From contig NC_058408.1 of the NCBI RefSeq assembly GCF_002201575.2, positions 56,037,853 to 56,101,852 on the forward strand: a stretch of 64,000 bases of DNA, given 5' to 3'. The DNA is from Neomonachus schauinslandi. Lineage: Eukaryota; Chordata; Mammalia; Carnivora; Phocidae. Positions 50,742 through 62,250 of the stretch are shown here, piece by piece. Position 1 is the first letter of the stretch, and every line of letters begins with the position of its first letter. Under the pieces are notes generated by a model. The model had not been told where the DNA came from. It made no database searches and saw nothing but the letters and a program-made list of their open reading frames with translations. Position numbers and translations under genes: made by a program.

Positions 50742-51742
50742 TGTTAAAACATTTCCATTTAATTTCTTTTAGTATCTTTCTCTCTGCAAATTCTCTGTTC
50801 ATTTTTTTTCCAGTAGAGCCTTTAACATATTAATCACTTTATTACTAAATGATAATTCTTTGATGTTATTTTAAATTCTCTGATAATTATACAGGTCATA
50901 TCTAAGTCTGTTCTAATAACTGCCTTGCTCTTCATGAATCATAATTTCTGATTGAGAGCTAGACACCACATTAGATGAGTTGAGATTGAGATAAATACTA
51001 TTTATGTCTGGAAATGGGCAGGCCTTATTTTCTAGGCCTTAATGTGGGAGATTAAGTCATTCTTGTCAGGAGTTGAGCTGCATTTGGTTACCCTCCCTGC
51101 ATTATGAGCTCACACCAATGTAGCATTGCTTTGTCTTTGGTGTGCAGAGGGTTTTTCTCAGTGTTCATGTTCCACCCTCCACTTAAGACTTTCCCAATGT
51201 GTCTGTGCTTCAAAAAGGACCTCTCACTTCATTTTAACCCTCTCCCAACAATGTACTACTATTACTTGTTACTCGGCTTTTGCTAATCTGGTACCAGGGT
51301 CAGGGATGGGGAAAGAAAGGAGACTTTTTTTGTTTTTCTAATTTAGCCTTAGGTCAGTCTTAGCCTGGCCTTGTGTCCGTAGTTATAGTTCTCAGCAGTG
51401 GGGCTTCTTAGTCATCCTGTCAACACCTCTCCTCTGGAGTTTTTTTCTGTTTCTTTCCCCCAGCTGAAGTGGGTCTTCACCTGTGTTTTGGATGTGACAG
51501 CGTTTAAGCTTATTTTAAGTCTTTTGGTTTTTAGGGGAAATAGGAGAAAAAGATCTGGACAGGGTTTATGCCTTTTCCTCCGTGACAGCAGTTCCCCTTC
51601 ACCAGGCCCACTCTACTGAGGGGAAGTTTTCTTCCATCTCCTGTCTTGTCCCCAGTATTTCTTGTGACCTTCTGATAAGGTCCTTGGAAAAGACCTTGCC
51701 AAGTGGTTGCAAACTCCCTGAGCATCTACAGCTTCACAGTTC

Positions 51743-51937
51743 TTTTTTTCTTTTTTTTTTTTAAGATTTTATTTATTTATTTGAGAGAGAGAATGAGATA
51801 GAGAGAGCATGAGAGGGGGGAGGGTCAGAGGGAGAAGCAGACTCCCTCCTGAGCAGGGAGCCCGATGCAGGACTCGATCCCGGGACTCCAGGATCATGAC
51901 CTGAGCCGAAGGCAGTCGCCCAGCTACCCAGGCGCCC
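51743..51937 (-). mobile_element. CAN-SINE (SINEC), antisense
   Basis: The reverse head GGGGCGCCTGGGTAGCTGGG is at the right end, with a small deletion just inside it. Perfect 17-bp duplications CTACAGCTTCACAGTTC are at 51726-51742 and 51938-51954. Confidence 0.97.
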
Positions 51938-52429
51938 CTACAGCTTCACAGTTCAATAGTCAGTCTACTTCACACTTGACCTTTAACAATTTGTTTAAAA
52001 TTTTTCATGCAATCGTCTTCCCCAGTTCTGTGGCAACCCCAGGGCTCTCCCCTATATAAACCAGTGCTCATGACCCTTATCTCCTTGAGGGTGCCTATTT
52101 TCCTTATACTTGAGGCCAGTTGATTTCCTTGCAACCTCAGCTCTCTGATGGTTATTTTTTAAGTTATGATTTTATATGTGGAATTTTCTTGCAGTTAGGG
52201 TGGGAACCACATCCTGTCCAGATTTTTACATTCTAAGAGTAAGTTCGAGGTTCTGCCTACTTTTCTTTTTTTCCTTTTTCAGAAAAAAAAAAAAAGTTTT
52301 TTTTTTTTTATTCATCTGTATATCTCCCACCCTGTCCAGCATAGGGCTAGACACATAATTCCACCCATTTTTCTTAATCACTAATGCCTCTACTTGACTA
52401 CTTCCATAGCATGTTAATTAATCTCACTA

Positions 52430-52860
52430 TTTCTATTCTGGCCTCCTTCCAGTACATTCTCCACTTTGTAGTTAGAAGGATAATTTTTAAAGAGTTCCTT
52501 GAATGCTGAATTTTCCGTGTCACCTTTGCACATGCTATTTTTTTCATCTAGGCCACTCTTTCCTCTACCTCTTCAATTAACATTAGATAACTTCTGTTCA
52601 TCCAGGAGATTATTTTTCCTCTGAGAAGCCTTCTTTGACAACTCTTCACACTGAGATTATATCAGATTCACTCATATTTTTTCATGGTACTGTTTTTTTC
52701 TCTTATAATTAGGTACTGGAATTACTTCTTTACTGTATTTCACTCCTTCTAGAATATAAGCTCCATGAAGGCAGGAATCATTTCTTCCTTGTTCACTAAT
52801 ATATACCAAGGGCTTCAGGTAAAAAAATATTTGTTGAATGAATAAATAGAGCTAGAAAAG
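52430..52860 (+). mobile_element. L2 LINE 3' end
   Basis: Motifs GAGAAGCCTTCTTTGACAAC, TAGAATATAAGCTCCATGAAGGCAGGAAT and TTTGTTGAATGAATAAATAG are in the order of the mammalian L2 3' region. Confidence 0.82.
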
Positions 52861-53268
52861 ATATTATTCATGGTAAACAATGAAGCTAGTGATAAAATTA
52901 CAATTTTGTATAAATTTGACAAATCCTTGTCCCTGGCCTCTGTGAAAATCATAGGAAGTTAACAAATGAACGACTGCCCCAGCCTGCTTAGGAGATTAAA
53001 CTAGGAGAAAGGGAGAACCAAAATTAGAGAGTCTTTGGAGATGGATTTGTACTTTTTAATGAATATGATTACAGTATGACTGTGGAGTGAAGATAGAAGT
53101 CTGAAGGAAAAATCATTGTTGGTTTGTCAATTTAGTCTTAAAAAAATAAAAATCAATGTTCGCTACTTAGCATGGAATGAGAAGAAAAAGGTATATTGAG
53201 GACTCAATTAGCAATGTGATTTTTATGAGGTCAATGAAAAGACTGCATTTAAGATATGGCATGGGTGG

Positions 53269-53474
53269 GGATGCCTGGGTGGCACATTCAGTTAAGTGCC
53301 CAACTCTTGGTTTCAGCTCAGGTCATGATCTCAGGGTCGTGATATCGAACCCTGTATCAGGCTCTGTACTCAGCATGGAGTCTGCTTGAGAGTCTCTCTC
53401 CCTCTCCCTCTGCCCCTCCTGCTCGTGCGCGCTCTCTCTCTCTCTAAAATAAGTAAATAAATCTTAGAAAAGGA
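53269..53474 (+). mobile_element. CAN-SINE (SINEC), older variant
   Basis: The head is GGATGCCTGGGTGGCACATT and the body is somewhat longer in the promoter part (CAACTCTTGGTTTCAGCTCA), a different subtype from most copies here. Duplications of 18 bp AAGATATGGCATGGGTGG and AAGATATGGCAAGGGTGG are at 53251-53268 and 53475-53492. Confidence 0.95.
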
Positions 53475-53763
53475 AAGATATGGCAAGGGTGGTATATATA
53501 AGTAAATGCTTTAGACCTCCAATGCCAGAAAAAGTAGAGCAAGATTATTCATAAGTCTTTTTTAATGATCAAAGAAACATACATAAGTATTAAGAATTTC
53601 TCTCCTTTTTAGCCATTGCTTTGTAACAAAGATGTGAGATATTTTTATAACCAACTTGTTCTGATTGCTACCACAAGGCTTAGATTACCAAATAAGTTCT
53701 GTCCTCTGTGAGTTCTCACTCTAAAGCAAGAAGTCTTGAAATAATTTTATAATCATCTAGAGT

Positions 53764-54058
53764 GGGGGGGGTCAACAAACTTTTTCTGTAAATGGCCAGA
53801 ACTATTAACTTCTGCTATTGTAGCATAATAGCAGCTGTAGTCTATAAACAAATGAGTATGACTGTCCTCTGATGAAACTTTATTTATGGAAACAAATTTG
53901 AATTTCAAAAATTTTCATGTGTCATGACATATTATTCATTTGATTTATTTTTCAACCATTTAAAAATGTAAAAGTCAAAACCATTTTTAGCTCTTGTGTT
54001 GTGTGAAAACAGATGGTGGGCCAGATTAGACCCACTAGCCATAGTTTGTTGACCCCTG
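53764..54058. mobile_element. Non-autonomous hAT-type DNA transposon
   Basis: Terminal inverted repeats GGGGTCAACAAACT (left, 53767-53780) and its complement AGTTTGTTGACCCC (54043-54056) bracket about 290 bp with no transposase. Flanking 8-mers TCTAGAGT and CCTAGAAT are a degraded target duplication of the size made by hAT transposases. Internal sequence (TTTATTTATGGAAACAAATTTGAATTTC; GGTGGGCCAGATTAGACCC) is that of a common mammalian element whose exact name I do not assert. Confidence 0.82.
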
Positions 54059-54229
54059 TCCTAGAATTTCAGCTGTTACTCATATACCAGCTTCTCTCCT
54101 GAGTTTTATAAGATTTTCAAATATCCACTGAATATCAGGTCAAATTAAATATGACGAAAATAATTTTTTGTCCTGTTTGTCCTACACCTGCTTTTCAGTT
54201 TATAGATCTTAGTTAATGAACTTACATCC

Positions 54230-54735
54230 ACCTTATTGACTATGCAGAAAAGGGCCTGGGACTGCTCCCCCTAGATAGGCCTTCTCACAAGGCTGACTCT
54301 TGGCTGGCATCTGAGAACTTGGATTTCAGGAGTGTTCCCACTGTTCCCTAACTGATAAGGGTAGTTTACTCTGCCTAAATGGTTTGCACAAACAGTGTGG
54401 TATTTGCTAAACACCTACTTGCTTTCCGGGAGTATAGAATTTTAGTTTGTGCTGGCAGAGGATTCCTATGTGACCAGCCCCCAATAAAAACCTTGGGCAC
54501 TGAGTCTCAGCCTCAATTCAGTGCTGAAGCACATCCTGTGTGACCATGGAGAGAGGATTCTAGGAAGCTTACACCTCTGGACTTTGCCTCCGTGTGCCTT
54601 TTCCCTTTTCTGATTTTGCTTTGCATTCTTTCATCATAATAAATCACAGTTATGAAAATGACTACATGCTGAGTCCTTCTAGCAAATTACTGAACCTTGG
54701 GGTAGTCTTGGGGAACCCCAGCACATTGACCAAGC
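54230..54735 (+). mobile_element. Probable solo LTR of an endogenous retrovirus-like element
   Basis: This block of about 500 bp has LTR-like composition, with two polyadenylation signals in sense orientation: CCAATAAAAACC near 54483 and ATAATAAATCACAG near 54640. A T-rich stretch lies between, and GGTAGTCTTGGGGAACCCCA is at the end. No internal gag/pol/env sequence accompanies it. The family is not assigned and the exact borders are uncertain. Confidence 0.6.
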
Positions 54736-55745
54736 CAGAAACCTGAAAGTCATCTTCAGTGCTTTCTCTTCACTTCTCATTCAGATGCTCTGACCATATC
54801 TCCTTCACATCTCTCAGATTATTTCCTCTTCAACCTCTTTGTCCTTTCTTTGATTCAGACCCTAATCACATATACCTGTCTAATTCAAAATATTCTTAAG
54901 TACCTACTTTAGATCTCTGCTTATTTGTCTTTCCTTATACAATGCCCCCTTATTAATTTGTTGTGTCCTATTCTTTGCATGCATATATTTATATATGTCT
55001 GTATGTATTGATATATTTATCTTTATGCTACTCATTTGACCACATCACCCTCTGGACTTAAAACCATTCAGGCATTCTTCCAAGAGCATTAAAAGCTTTT
55101 TGTGATTTGTCTAGTATCTGTTTAGTAGGCTCCTGCCACTCTCCAACTTATACTTTATACTATGTCCATACCAAAGTACTTGCAGTGCCCCAGACAAGTT
55201 CTTTTATGCCTAAGTGCCTATCCACTGGCTTTTTCTTCAATTGTCATTGCCTTTCTTAACAAGAGATCAGATTATTACACATTTTAAAAACTTTGTTCCT
55301 AATTTGAAATCTTTCCTGTTCTTCTAAGTAACTTAGTAGTTACTTCCATGTTGCTTCCAGAGGACTTTGTGCATTCCATTTTTATTTTATTTATTTATTT
55401 ATTATTTTTTTTAAAGATTTTATTTATTTTTTAGAGAGCGAGCGAGAGAGAAACAGCATGAGAGGGGAGAGGGTCAGAGGGAGAAGCAGGCTCCCCGCTG
55501 AGCCGGGAGCCCGATGTGGGACTCAATCCCAGGACCCTGGGATCATGACCCGAGCCGAAGGCAGACGCTTAGCCATCTGAGCCACCCAGGCGCCCTCCAT
55601 TTTTATTACATTGCATTTTAGTTATTTATTCTATTTCTCTGCTCTCTTTTTAGATTGTGGAATCCTTAAAGGCCAAGACAAGATCTTGTTTGAGCTAGCA
55701 CAGGGCCTGGCCCTTAGTAGGTGGCATTCAATAATGTGTTTTTGG
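54736..55745 (+). mobile_element. L2 LINE, interrupted by a CAN-SINE
   Basis: Sense-oriented L2-like sequence: CTGAAAGTCATCTTCAGTGC, CCACCACTCTCC-type segment CTCCTGCCACTCTCCAACTTA, ACATCACCCTCTGGACTTAAAA, and the 3' end GCACAGGGCCTGGCCCTTAGTAGG to GGCATTCAATAATGTG. No frame survives. Confidence 0.75.
55387..55595 (-). mobile_element. CAN-SINE (SINEC), antisense, inside L2
   Basis: The reverse head GGGCGCCTGGGTGGCTCAGA is at the right end. Duplications TCCATTTTTATT are at 55375-55386 and 55596-55607. Confidence 0.96.
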
Positions 55746-55993
55746 GAACCCGATGTAATTTGTCTTCCAGTTGACACTGTTAAGCTGAGGAAGGAAGAGA
55801 TGATGTGGAAATATGTATTTTTCTCTTCAAAAGTTTGATTTTAGAGGTTTATAGATTAAGATGAGAGTAAATAGATTAACACATAAAATAGATATAGATG
55901 GGGATAGAAAAATAATGAAAAAATTACTTGTAATATTTTTCTGTCTTATTGTACAACAGAACCTCACTGCATTTGTATTATTATATTACATAG

Positions 55994-56156
55994 GTGGAAA
56001 TGGATATCGTTGAAAAACTGGTAAGAATGATACCTTGTGAACATGAAGATCTGCTGAATATCACCCTCCGACTTTTACTTAACTTATCCTTTGACACAGG
56101 ACTGAGGAATAAGATGGTACAAGTTGGACTGCTTCCCAAACTCACTGCACTCCTAG
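55994..56156 (+). CDS. KIFAP3: KIFAP3 coding exon (about residues 341-395)
   Basis: This 163-bp exon starts on a codon boundary with GTG (Val), has 54 whole codons and ends with the first base of a Gly codon. The translation begins VEMDIVEKLVRMIPCEHEDL and continues LNITLRLLLNLSFDTGLRNK to LLPKLTALL, matching KAP3. It is an armadillo repeat (LLNITLRLLLNLSFD, then MVQVGLLPKLTALL). The donor is GTATGC. The next exon would have to begin by completing the Gly codon, and none is visible before 64000. Confidence 0.97.
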
Positions 56157-56744
56157 GTATGCCTTTTAAAAATTATTGATAATGTTGCTTCGAATTTCCA
56201 ACACAATTGGAAAATCGAGGTCTGTGTTGAAGTCTGCTGAGCAAAGATCATTATGTATGTGTTCTTTGATTGCGAACTTAATACCAAAAATAAGCTGAAT
56301 GAGTGAAAAATGACATGTGCCAGGATTTCCAATGTGCCATAGAATGACATGGAATAGAAACTTTTAACTCTGACTTCATTTACCCATATGAAAGTGAAAC
56401 CAAAGTGAAAATATAAAAGTACTACCAAGGAAGCAAGAAGGAAAAATTATTTTCTCTTCAACAGTTTTTTAAAAAGCTGGTATTATTTAAGTTCTTATAT
56501 TCTGCCATACTTTTAAAATCTTGCTTTTGAACACACATATTGCCACAGCCTTTTGTCATTAAGTACAAAAGGAAATTTTCCTGAGTTAGAAAATATTGTA
56601 TTGGCAGATTCAGTTAATAATACATTGTTTTCTTTTAGCTGTTAGCACAATATTTATATAGCAAGGATGGATTCAAGAATGAACTCTTGTGTTCGTACTT
56701 AATGCTTCTTGGAAGAGTATAAAAAAAATCCTTTATGATCTGTT

Positions 56745-57000
56745 CAATGTCTGTCTTTATAGGCACCTGCTACTCCCCAACATATACTTTATACTTATGT
56801 TTATACTGAACATATACTGAACAAAAATTACACTGTAAACAGTTCCCTAAACGAGTTCTTTTATGCCCACATGCCTGTCTACCTGCTTTTTTGCTCTACA
56901 TGGAATGCCATTGTTTTTTTTTTTAATCAGAAAGCAAATTCTTACTCATCTTTTTAAGACTATTCCTTTGTTTCAGTACTGCAGTTTCATTCTTTTTTTT
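56745..57000 (+). mobile_element. L2 LINE fragment
   Basis: The sequence CACCTGCTACTCCCCAACATATACTTTATAC, GTTCCCTAAACGAGTTCTTTTATGCC, TGGAATGCCATTG and AATTCTTACTCATCTTTTTAAGAC parallels the L2 copy at 55130-55290. Confidence 0.72.
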
Positions 57001-57096
57001 TTTTTTGTAGCTTTCTCTCTGTTATCAAATATTTTTTTAACAGTTACCAATAGCAGTGGAATAGTAGGAAATGATTTAACATTAAGTTTATCCTTG

Positions 57097-57300
57097 CGAC
57101 GCCTGGGTGGCTCAGTCATTTAAGCATCTGCCTTCGGCTCAGGTCATGATCTCCAGGTCCTGGGGTTGTGCCCAGGCCTTGGTCTTCCTACTCAGTGGGA
57201 AGTCTGCTTGTCCCTTTCCCTCTCTCTACCTCTTCCCCTCCCCCCCCCACTCATGCCCTCTCTCTTTCTCAAAAAAATACATAAAATCTTTTTTAAAAAC
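57097..57300 (+). mobile_element. CAN-SINE (SINEC)
   Basis: The head is CGACGCCTGGGTGGCTCAGT and the end AAATACATAAAATC. Duplications TAAGTTTATCCTTG and TAAGTTTATTCTTA are at 57083-57096 and 57301-57314 (two mismatches). Confidence 0.95.
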
Positions 57301-57660
57301 TAAGTTTATTCTTAGCTATATAATATCTATGGACACAATCTGTCATTGATATCAGTATTTTCTTTATAATATTAGTAGTAATGTTTATTAAATGTTTACT
57401 GTGCCAGTCATTTTGTTGTGTGCTTTATTTATGTTATCTCATGGAAAAACTATCTGAGATCTTTACTCAGGTTTATACAACTGATAAAAGGCAAAGCTCA
57501 CATTCAAACTCAGTTGTATCTGCTGCCAAAATTGGATTTATTAACTACTATAATAAGCTATACTGTATAGCTGTATTAAGTAGACCATGATTAATAGAGT
57601 AGGCAGAGCTATAATTTAAAAATCCAATTCTTCAACTCCCCTTAAAATAAAGGAAGTTTT

Positions 57661-57864
57661 GTTTGTTTGTTTTTTTTAAAGATTTTATTTATTTATTTTG
57701 AGAGAGAGAGAATGAGAGAGAACACATGAGAGGGGATAGGGTCAGAGGGCAAAGCAGACTCCCTGCCGAGCAGGGGGCCCGATGCGGGACTTGATCCAGG
57801 GACTCCAGGATCATGACCTGAGCCGAAGGCAGTCGCTTAACCAACTGAGCCACCCAGGCGCCCC
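57661..57864 (-). mobile_element. CAN-SINE (SINEC), antisense, first of a tandem pair
   Basis: The reverse head GGGGCGCCTGGGTGGCTCAG is at 57864. The flank AAAATAAAGGAAGTTTT (57644-57660) reappears as TAAAGGAAGTTTT at 57865-57877. Confidence 0.95.
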
Positions 57865-57879
57865 TAAAGGAAGTTTTTT

Positions 57880-58079
57880 TTGTTTTTTTAAATTTTATTT
57901 ATTTGACAGAGAGAGACACGGTGAGAGAGGGAACACAAGCAGGGGGAGTGGGAAAGGGAGAAGTAGGCTTCCCGCGGAGCAGGGAGCAGGGAGCCTGATG
58001 CGGGGCTCAATCCCAGGACTCTGGGATCATGACCTGAGCTGAAGGCAGATGCTTAACAACTGAGCCACCCAGGTGCCCC
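57880..58079 (-). mobile_element. CAN-SINE (SINEC), antisense, second of a tandem pair
   Basis: The reverse head GGGGCACCTGGGTGGCTCAG is at 58079, and a 9-bp GAGCAGGGA unit is duplicated near 57977-57994. It is followed by AAAATAAAGGAAGTTTT (58080-58096), a third copy of the same target sequence. The two SINEs differ in body sequence, so they are separate insertions at one site rather than a duplication of one copy. Confidence 0.95.
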
Positions 58080-58609
58080 AAAATAAAGGAAGTTTTAAGG
58101 AAACTTGTTTCTTAGTCCTTTTCTCAGAATAGGAAAACCTTTCATCAGTCAATCCAAGAACATTTGGCCCATTGGCCAGTCCACAAATATTGTGTAGGAC
58201 TTTTATTATACATTGTAGAAGAAATTCTATTGAGGAGCACTTTCAAAAATTGTTTGTGGAACCAAAAACAAGGAAACAGAAAACTTTAAAATCAGAATTG
58301 ATGGGGCTTTGAATTTAATTCATGTGATCCTTTATCTATCATAAATCTGGCAGAATTATGTATCAAACATTAGGTCATATTCTCAGTGTGTACAGATGAA
58401 TAAGTTGTACTTCTTTTCTTGTCTTGAAGGACTTCATAGACTATTTGGTTTATTCATTATCCAGTGACCTATAAAACAAATGATTTAAAAGAGATTTGGG
58501 GGAAATTACTTACAGGATACCCAGTCCATATTTTGTTAACAAATAGTAAGTTTTATGACATAAGATATAATATTTCATATATAAAATATTTCTCTCATCT
58601 TTTCTGGAG

Positions 58610-58835
58610 CTCAGTTTCTGGAGTCTTATTAGAATTATGACTGTTTTTACTTCTAACTATGTTATGTTGGGCAAGTTACCGAAACTCTGATTCAGTTTTC
58701 TCATCTCTAAAATGGAGATAATAATTATAACCAACTTAAAGTTCTTTTGAAGATTAAATGAGGTATTGCATAGAGTGTTTAGAATAGTACCTGGTACATA
58801 GTATTTTCTTAATAAATATTAGCTATAATCATTTT
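58610..58835 (+). mobile_element. MIR SINE
   Basis: Motifs GTTGGGCAAGTTACC, CAGTTTTCTCATCTCTAAAATGGAGATAATAAT, GAAGATTAAATGAGGTATTGCATAGAG and AGTACCTGGTACATAGTA are in MIR order. Confidence 0.9.
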
Positions 58836-59039
58836 TTAACCACCATCATCATCATCATTATTTGATCACAGTGGACATTCTATAAGTGTTGCTGACTTAT
58901 TTTTCTCTGAGTACAAACACCCTTCTCATAGATATTAAATCTTTATTGACAAACTAGGTAGCTTATATATTTTTACTTTCCTGAGATGTGTGTGCAGTTT
59001 GATTCAATTTTAATTCAGTAAAATGTTGAAAATCTATGG

Positions 59040-59960
59040 CAAAGCACAGTGCTAAGCACCATGGGGAAATATGTTTCAATCTGTGGACATATGGAGATTC
59101 AAAAGAGAATGCTCCCTTATTGGTACTTCATAGGCAGAGTGCGATTTGAGATGGACATTGACAGATGTGTCCCCTTAACAAGGTGATCTTTATAAAGAAA
59201 AATAGAGGCTGTAGAAAGTATTTCAGGTAAAGTGATCAACATTATCTAAGGCATAGGTGGTGCTAGGTCAGTATGAGGAAAAACAGCTAAGAAGATAGTG
59301 GGAGATAACCTTGAAAATAAATGGGGTTTATGCTCTTATGTGGTATTATGAAGATTAAGGCTATGCTAATAAGTTATACTTAATTTAATTGATGGTGGGA
59401 ATCATTGCAGGTTTTTGAGCCAGTTAGATCACAATCAGAGTACTGCTCTAGAGAAATTAATTTGACATTATTCTATTGGAGGGACTAGAACTAGAGTCTA
59501 AAGATGAGAATCACAGTCTGTTGTAACAGCAAGACCAAAAGTACAGAAAACATGGAGTAGGGAAGAGGTAGTATATCAGGCATGAGGCAAAAGAGGTACA
59601 TATTACTGAAAGACTTAATATGACATGCTTACTTTTCAAATGTGGGTAATGATAGAGAGAGGAAGAACTCATAAAACCCAATGATGGTTAGAATGCTAGT
59701 GCCCGGAAGAGAAAGACAGAATTGTGAAAGAAGTCGTTGGAGGGAGTCAGCAGTAGATTCAGTTTGAGACATTTTGGAGACACAGACAAAGATGTTCAGT
59801 GAGCAGATAGAAACATAGGTCTAGAGCTCAGGAGAGGTAAGGGTTAAAAAAGAAAAACTTGTCTGATAGAATAAAAGTGGAAAGAGGAAACCATTAAAGG
59901 AGACATTCGGAGAAATGTGTTTATTTTTCAGCCAATACATTAAAAATACATCCAGTTTAG
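59040..59960. repeat. Ancient interspersed repeat, unassigned
   Basis: Less AT-rich than its surroundings, with phrases typical of an old mammalian medium-reiteration repeat (GGTTTTTGAGCCAGTTAGATCACAATCAGAG; AGTTTGAGACATTTTGG; GGTCTAGAGCTCAGGAGAGG). No coding frame. I do not assert a family. Confidence 0.5.
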
Positions 59961-61553
59961 GCCATTACTGAGAAGTAATGATGACCTTGGAATCTTCTTA
60001 TGGTAGAGATGAGAGAGCTACTGAAAAGTGTTCAGCTCACTGGAGTCGTTCTTTCAAAGTGTTGCTTCGTTATTTTCTTTGAAGTATAAATTCCTATGGC
60101 ATCGGATTTTACTACACCAAGGAAAGTAAAAAGCTAGTATTATTCAAATATTACATTACATAGTATAAATGGATCATCTGAGAAGTTTTTACCTCTGTTC
60201 TTGGCTGATCTGTAAAAACTGATGGAAAGCAAAATGATTCTGTGGAGCTGTTGTTTATGGTTAGCTTACCTTAGTAACTTCTTGGCTTATCTTTCTATGG
60301 GAAATAAAACAGATGGTGGCTAAATAATGCTCCTCACAAAAATATCCACAAAAATTTTCTTGGAGAATGAATTGAAAAAAATATGGAAAGGTGTTATGAT
60401 TTGAATAATTATTAAAAGCAAAGAGAAGTTGGTATTGACTCAGTCTTTTTGCCATATGAGGAACCAATATGTTTATTAACTCATGACAACGTTGATCTAT
60501 CTGAACACTAATAAGAAGCTCTAATATCATTCTGTTTAGGGCAAGAGTCAGTATGTCTAGTCTTTTTTTTTTTTCCCTTCTTCATTGCTCGTAAGTCATT
60601 AAATTTTAAGAAATTTCTTTGTTTTCAAATGTTCATATGTCTTTTGCTTAATAACTTTCTTTGGTTCCACCTTTTCATTCCACTTGCGTGTCATGGAAGC
60701 AATGGCAACCATACATAATAAACAAAAGAGAGTATCTACTGATACTCCAGGATCAAGGAAAGAGAGAAATTGTACATATTGAAGAAAAATTCAAATATAC
60801 TAGAGAACAGTGCCTTCAACTTCTATAAAATGCTTCAAAATGTCTATAAGAATTTACAATATCTACAGGCTTACATTTATTTACTTATGTCACATTCTTT
60901 TAATTTAATTATTTTAAAGGCACTATTTCCTACTCTTTTTTTTTTTAATTATGAGTTAAATAAGCTTCTGTAGGCCTTTTATAAGGTGAGCCTATGGAAA
61001 AAAATGTTCCAAATTCCAAGTAACTGATTTCAATATGAATTTTTAGAACTTAACCATTTTGTAAACTTTACAATTGTTTGTATTTATCATGACCCAAAAA
61101 TGGCCCTTTTATTCATCACTTCCCAGGAAGAACTTATCAAATTTATTAGTGGAAAACAAGGCTATGATTGTTAATAAACAACCTTAAGATCTCAGTAGCT
61201 TAAAACACATCAAAGGTTTACTTCTTGCTCATATTATATATCCATAATGAGTGAGTAGAAAGTGTTGGTCCATGTTAGCATCTGTCAGAGACCAAGACTA
61301 ACAGAACCTCCATGTGGCACCAGGGAAGGAGGAAAGAGAAAATGGAGATTGGCAAACTTCTCTTGAAGGCTTCCACTCTGAAGTGACAAATACAATTTTT
61401 GTTTATATTTCCATTGATCACAGCAAGTCATATGGCCATGCCAAGCATTAAAGGGGTGGGTAAATGCTTGGGAGGATTAGAACTGGAATGCTGGTGAGCA
61501 AGCAACCTAACAATCCTGAAAGGTATTTTCCAGTTTTTCTGGATTTTTATTTT

Positions 61554-61663
61554 TTTTAAAGATTTTTATTTTTAAGTAATCTCTACACCCACTGTGAGAT
61601 TTGAACTCACAACCCCGAGATCAAGAGTCACACATGCTACTGACTGAGCCAGCGAAGTGCCCC
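61554..61663 (-). mobile_element. Older, short CAN-SINE variant, antisense
   Basis: TTTAAGTAATCTCTACACCC, GAACTCACAACCCCGAG and CTGACTGAGCCAGCGAAGTG are the complement of the older SINE head, as at 11379. Imperfect duplication GGATTTTTATTTT / GAATTTTATTTTA flanks it. Confidence 0.85.
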
Positions 61664-61769
61664 TGAATTTTATTTTAGCTGGCTTTCCAGGATTACTAGA
61701 ATCTCTTAAAAAATACATCCTGAAACATTATCGCAATACTACCATATATAGTATATCTAACAACTGTAG

Positions 61770-61985
61770 TAGCACAGAGCATATTGATTAAAAGCTAGAA
61801 TTTTGGAGCCAGACTATATGACTATGAATACTGGCTTCAGCAGTTATTAGCTATATGCTGTTGTACAAATTATTTAAACTATATGTGAGTTTTCTCATCT
61901 TCAGTATATAGAAAATAGTGCATATTAATAGGGAAGGGTTAAATGACAATACAGTAAGTGTTAAGAAATTATAAACATGAGAAAT
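61770..61985 (+). mobile_element. MIR SINE
   Basis: Motifs AATTTTGGAGCCAGACTATATG, GCAGTTATTAGCTATATGCTGTTGTACAAATTATTTAA and TTTTCTCATCTTCAGTATATAG follow the MIR consensus, diverged. Confidence 0.82.
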
Positions 61986-62159
61986 TATATAGAATACAAA
62001 CTATAGCTATCCAGGAATGGGTCTTTTTGATAGGTAAGTTTTCTTGGCTTATACCATTAAGGGTATTTAATCATTTTATATAAAGATCTTTAAAATTGAT
62101 TACATCTTTCTTTTCATATTTTCTTAAATGTATTTTAATATCATAAACAATTTAAATTT

Positions 62160-62250
62160 TTACTGAGAAGTATAGTGTAGGTGAATACCATGGGCTTTGA
62201 AGCCAGAGTACCTGGGTTTAACTGCTTTTATGACTATTAGTTGTGACTGT
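62160..62250 (+). mobile_element. MIR SINE, 5' fragment
   Basis: CATGGGCTTTGAAGCCAGAGTACCTGGGTTTAACTGC matches the head of MIR. The 3' part is missing or unrecognisable. Confidence 0.75.

Larger units (their letters stand above)
47790..52060 (-). mobile_element. Old L1M-type LINE, antisense, with two SINE insertions
   Basis: Reverse-strand L1 in order: ORF2 3' part from about 47790, RT-region landmarks to about 50160, ORF1-like sequence at 50200-50540 (minus-strand frame 50320-50523) and leader-like sequence to about 52060. It is heavily decayed. CAN-SINEs lie at 49099 and 51743. Pyrimidine-rich simple repeats at 48890-48980 and 50043-50090 and a (GT)n at 50717-50741 interrupt it. Confidence 0.78.
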
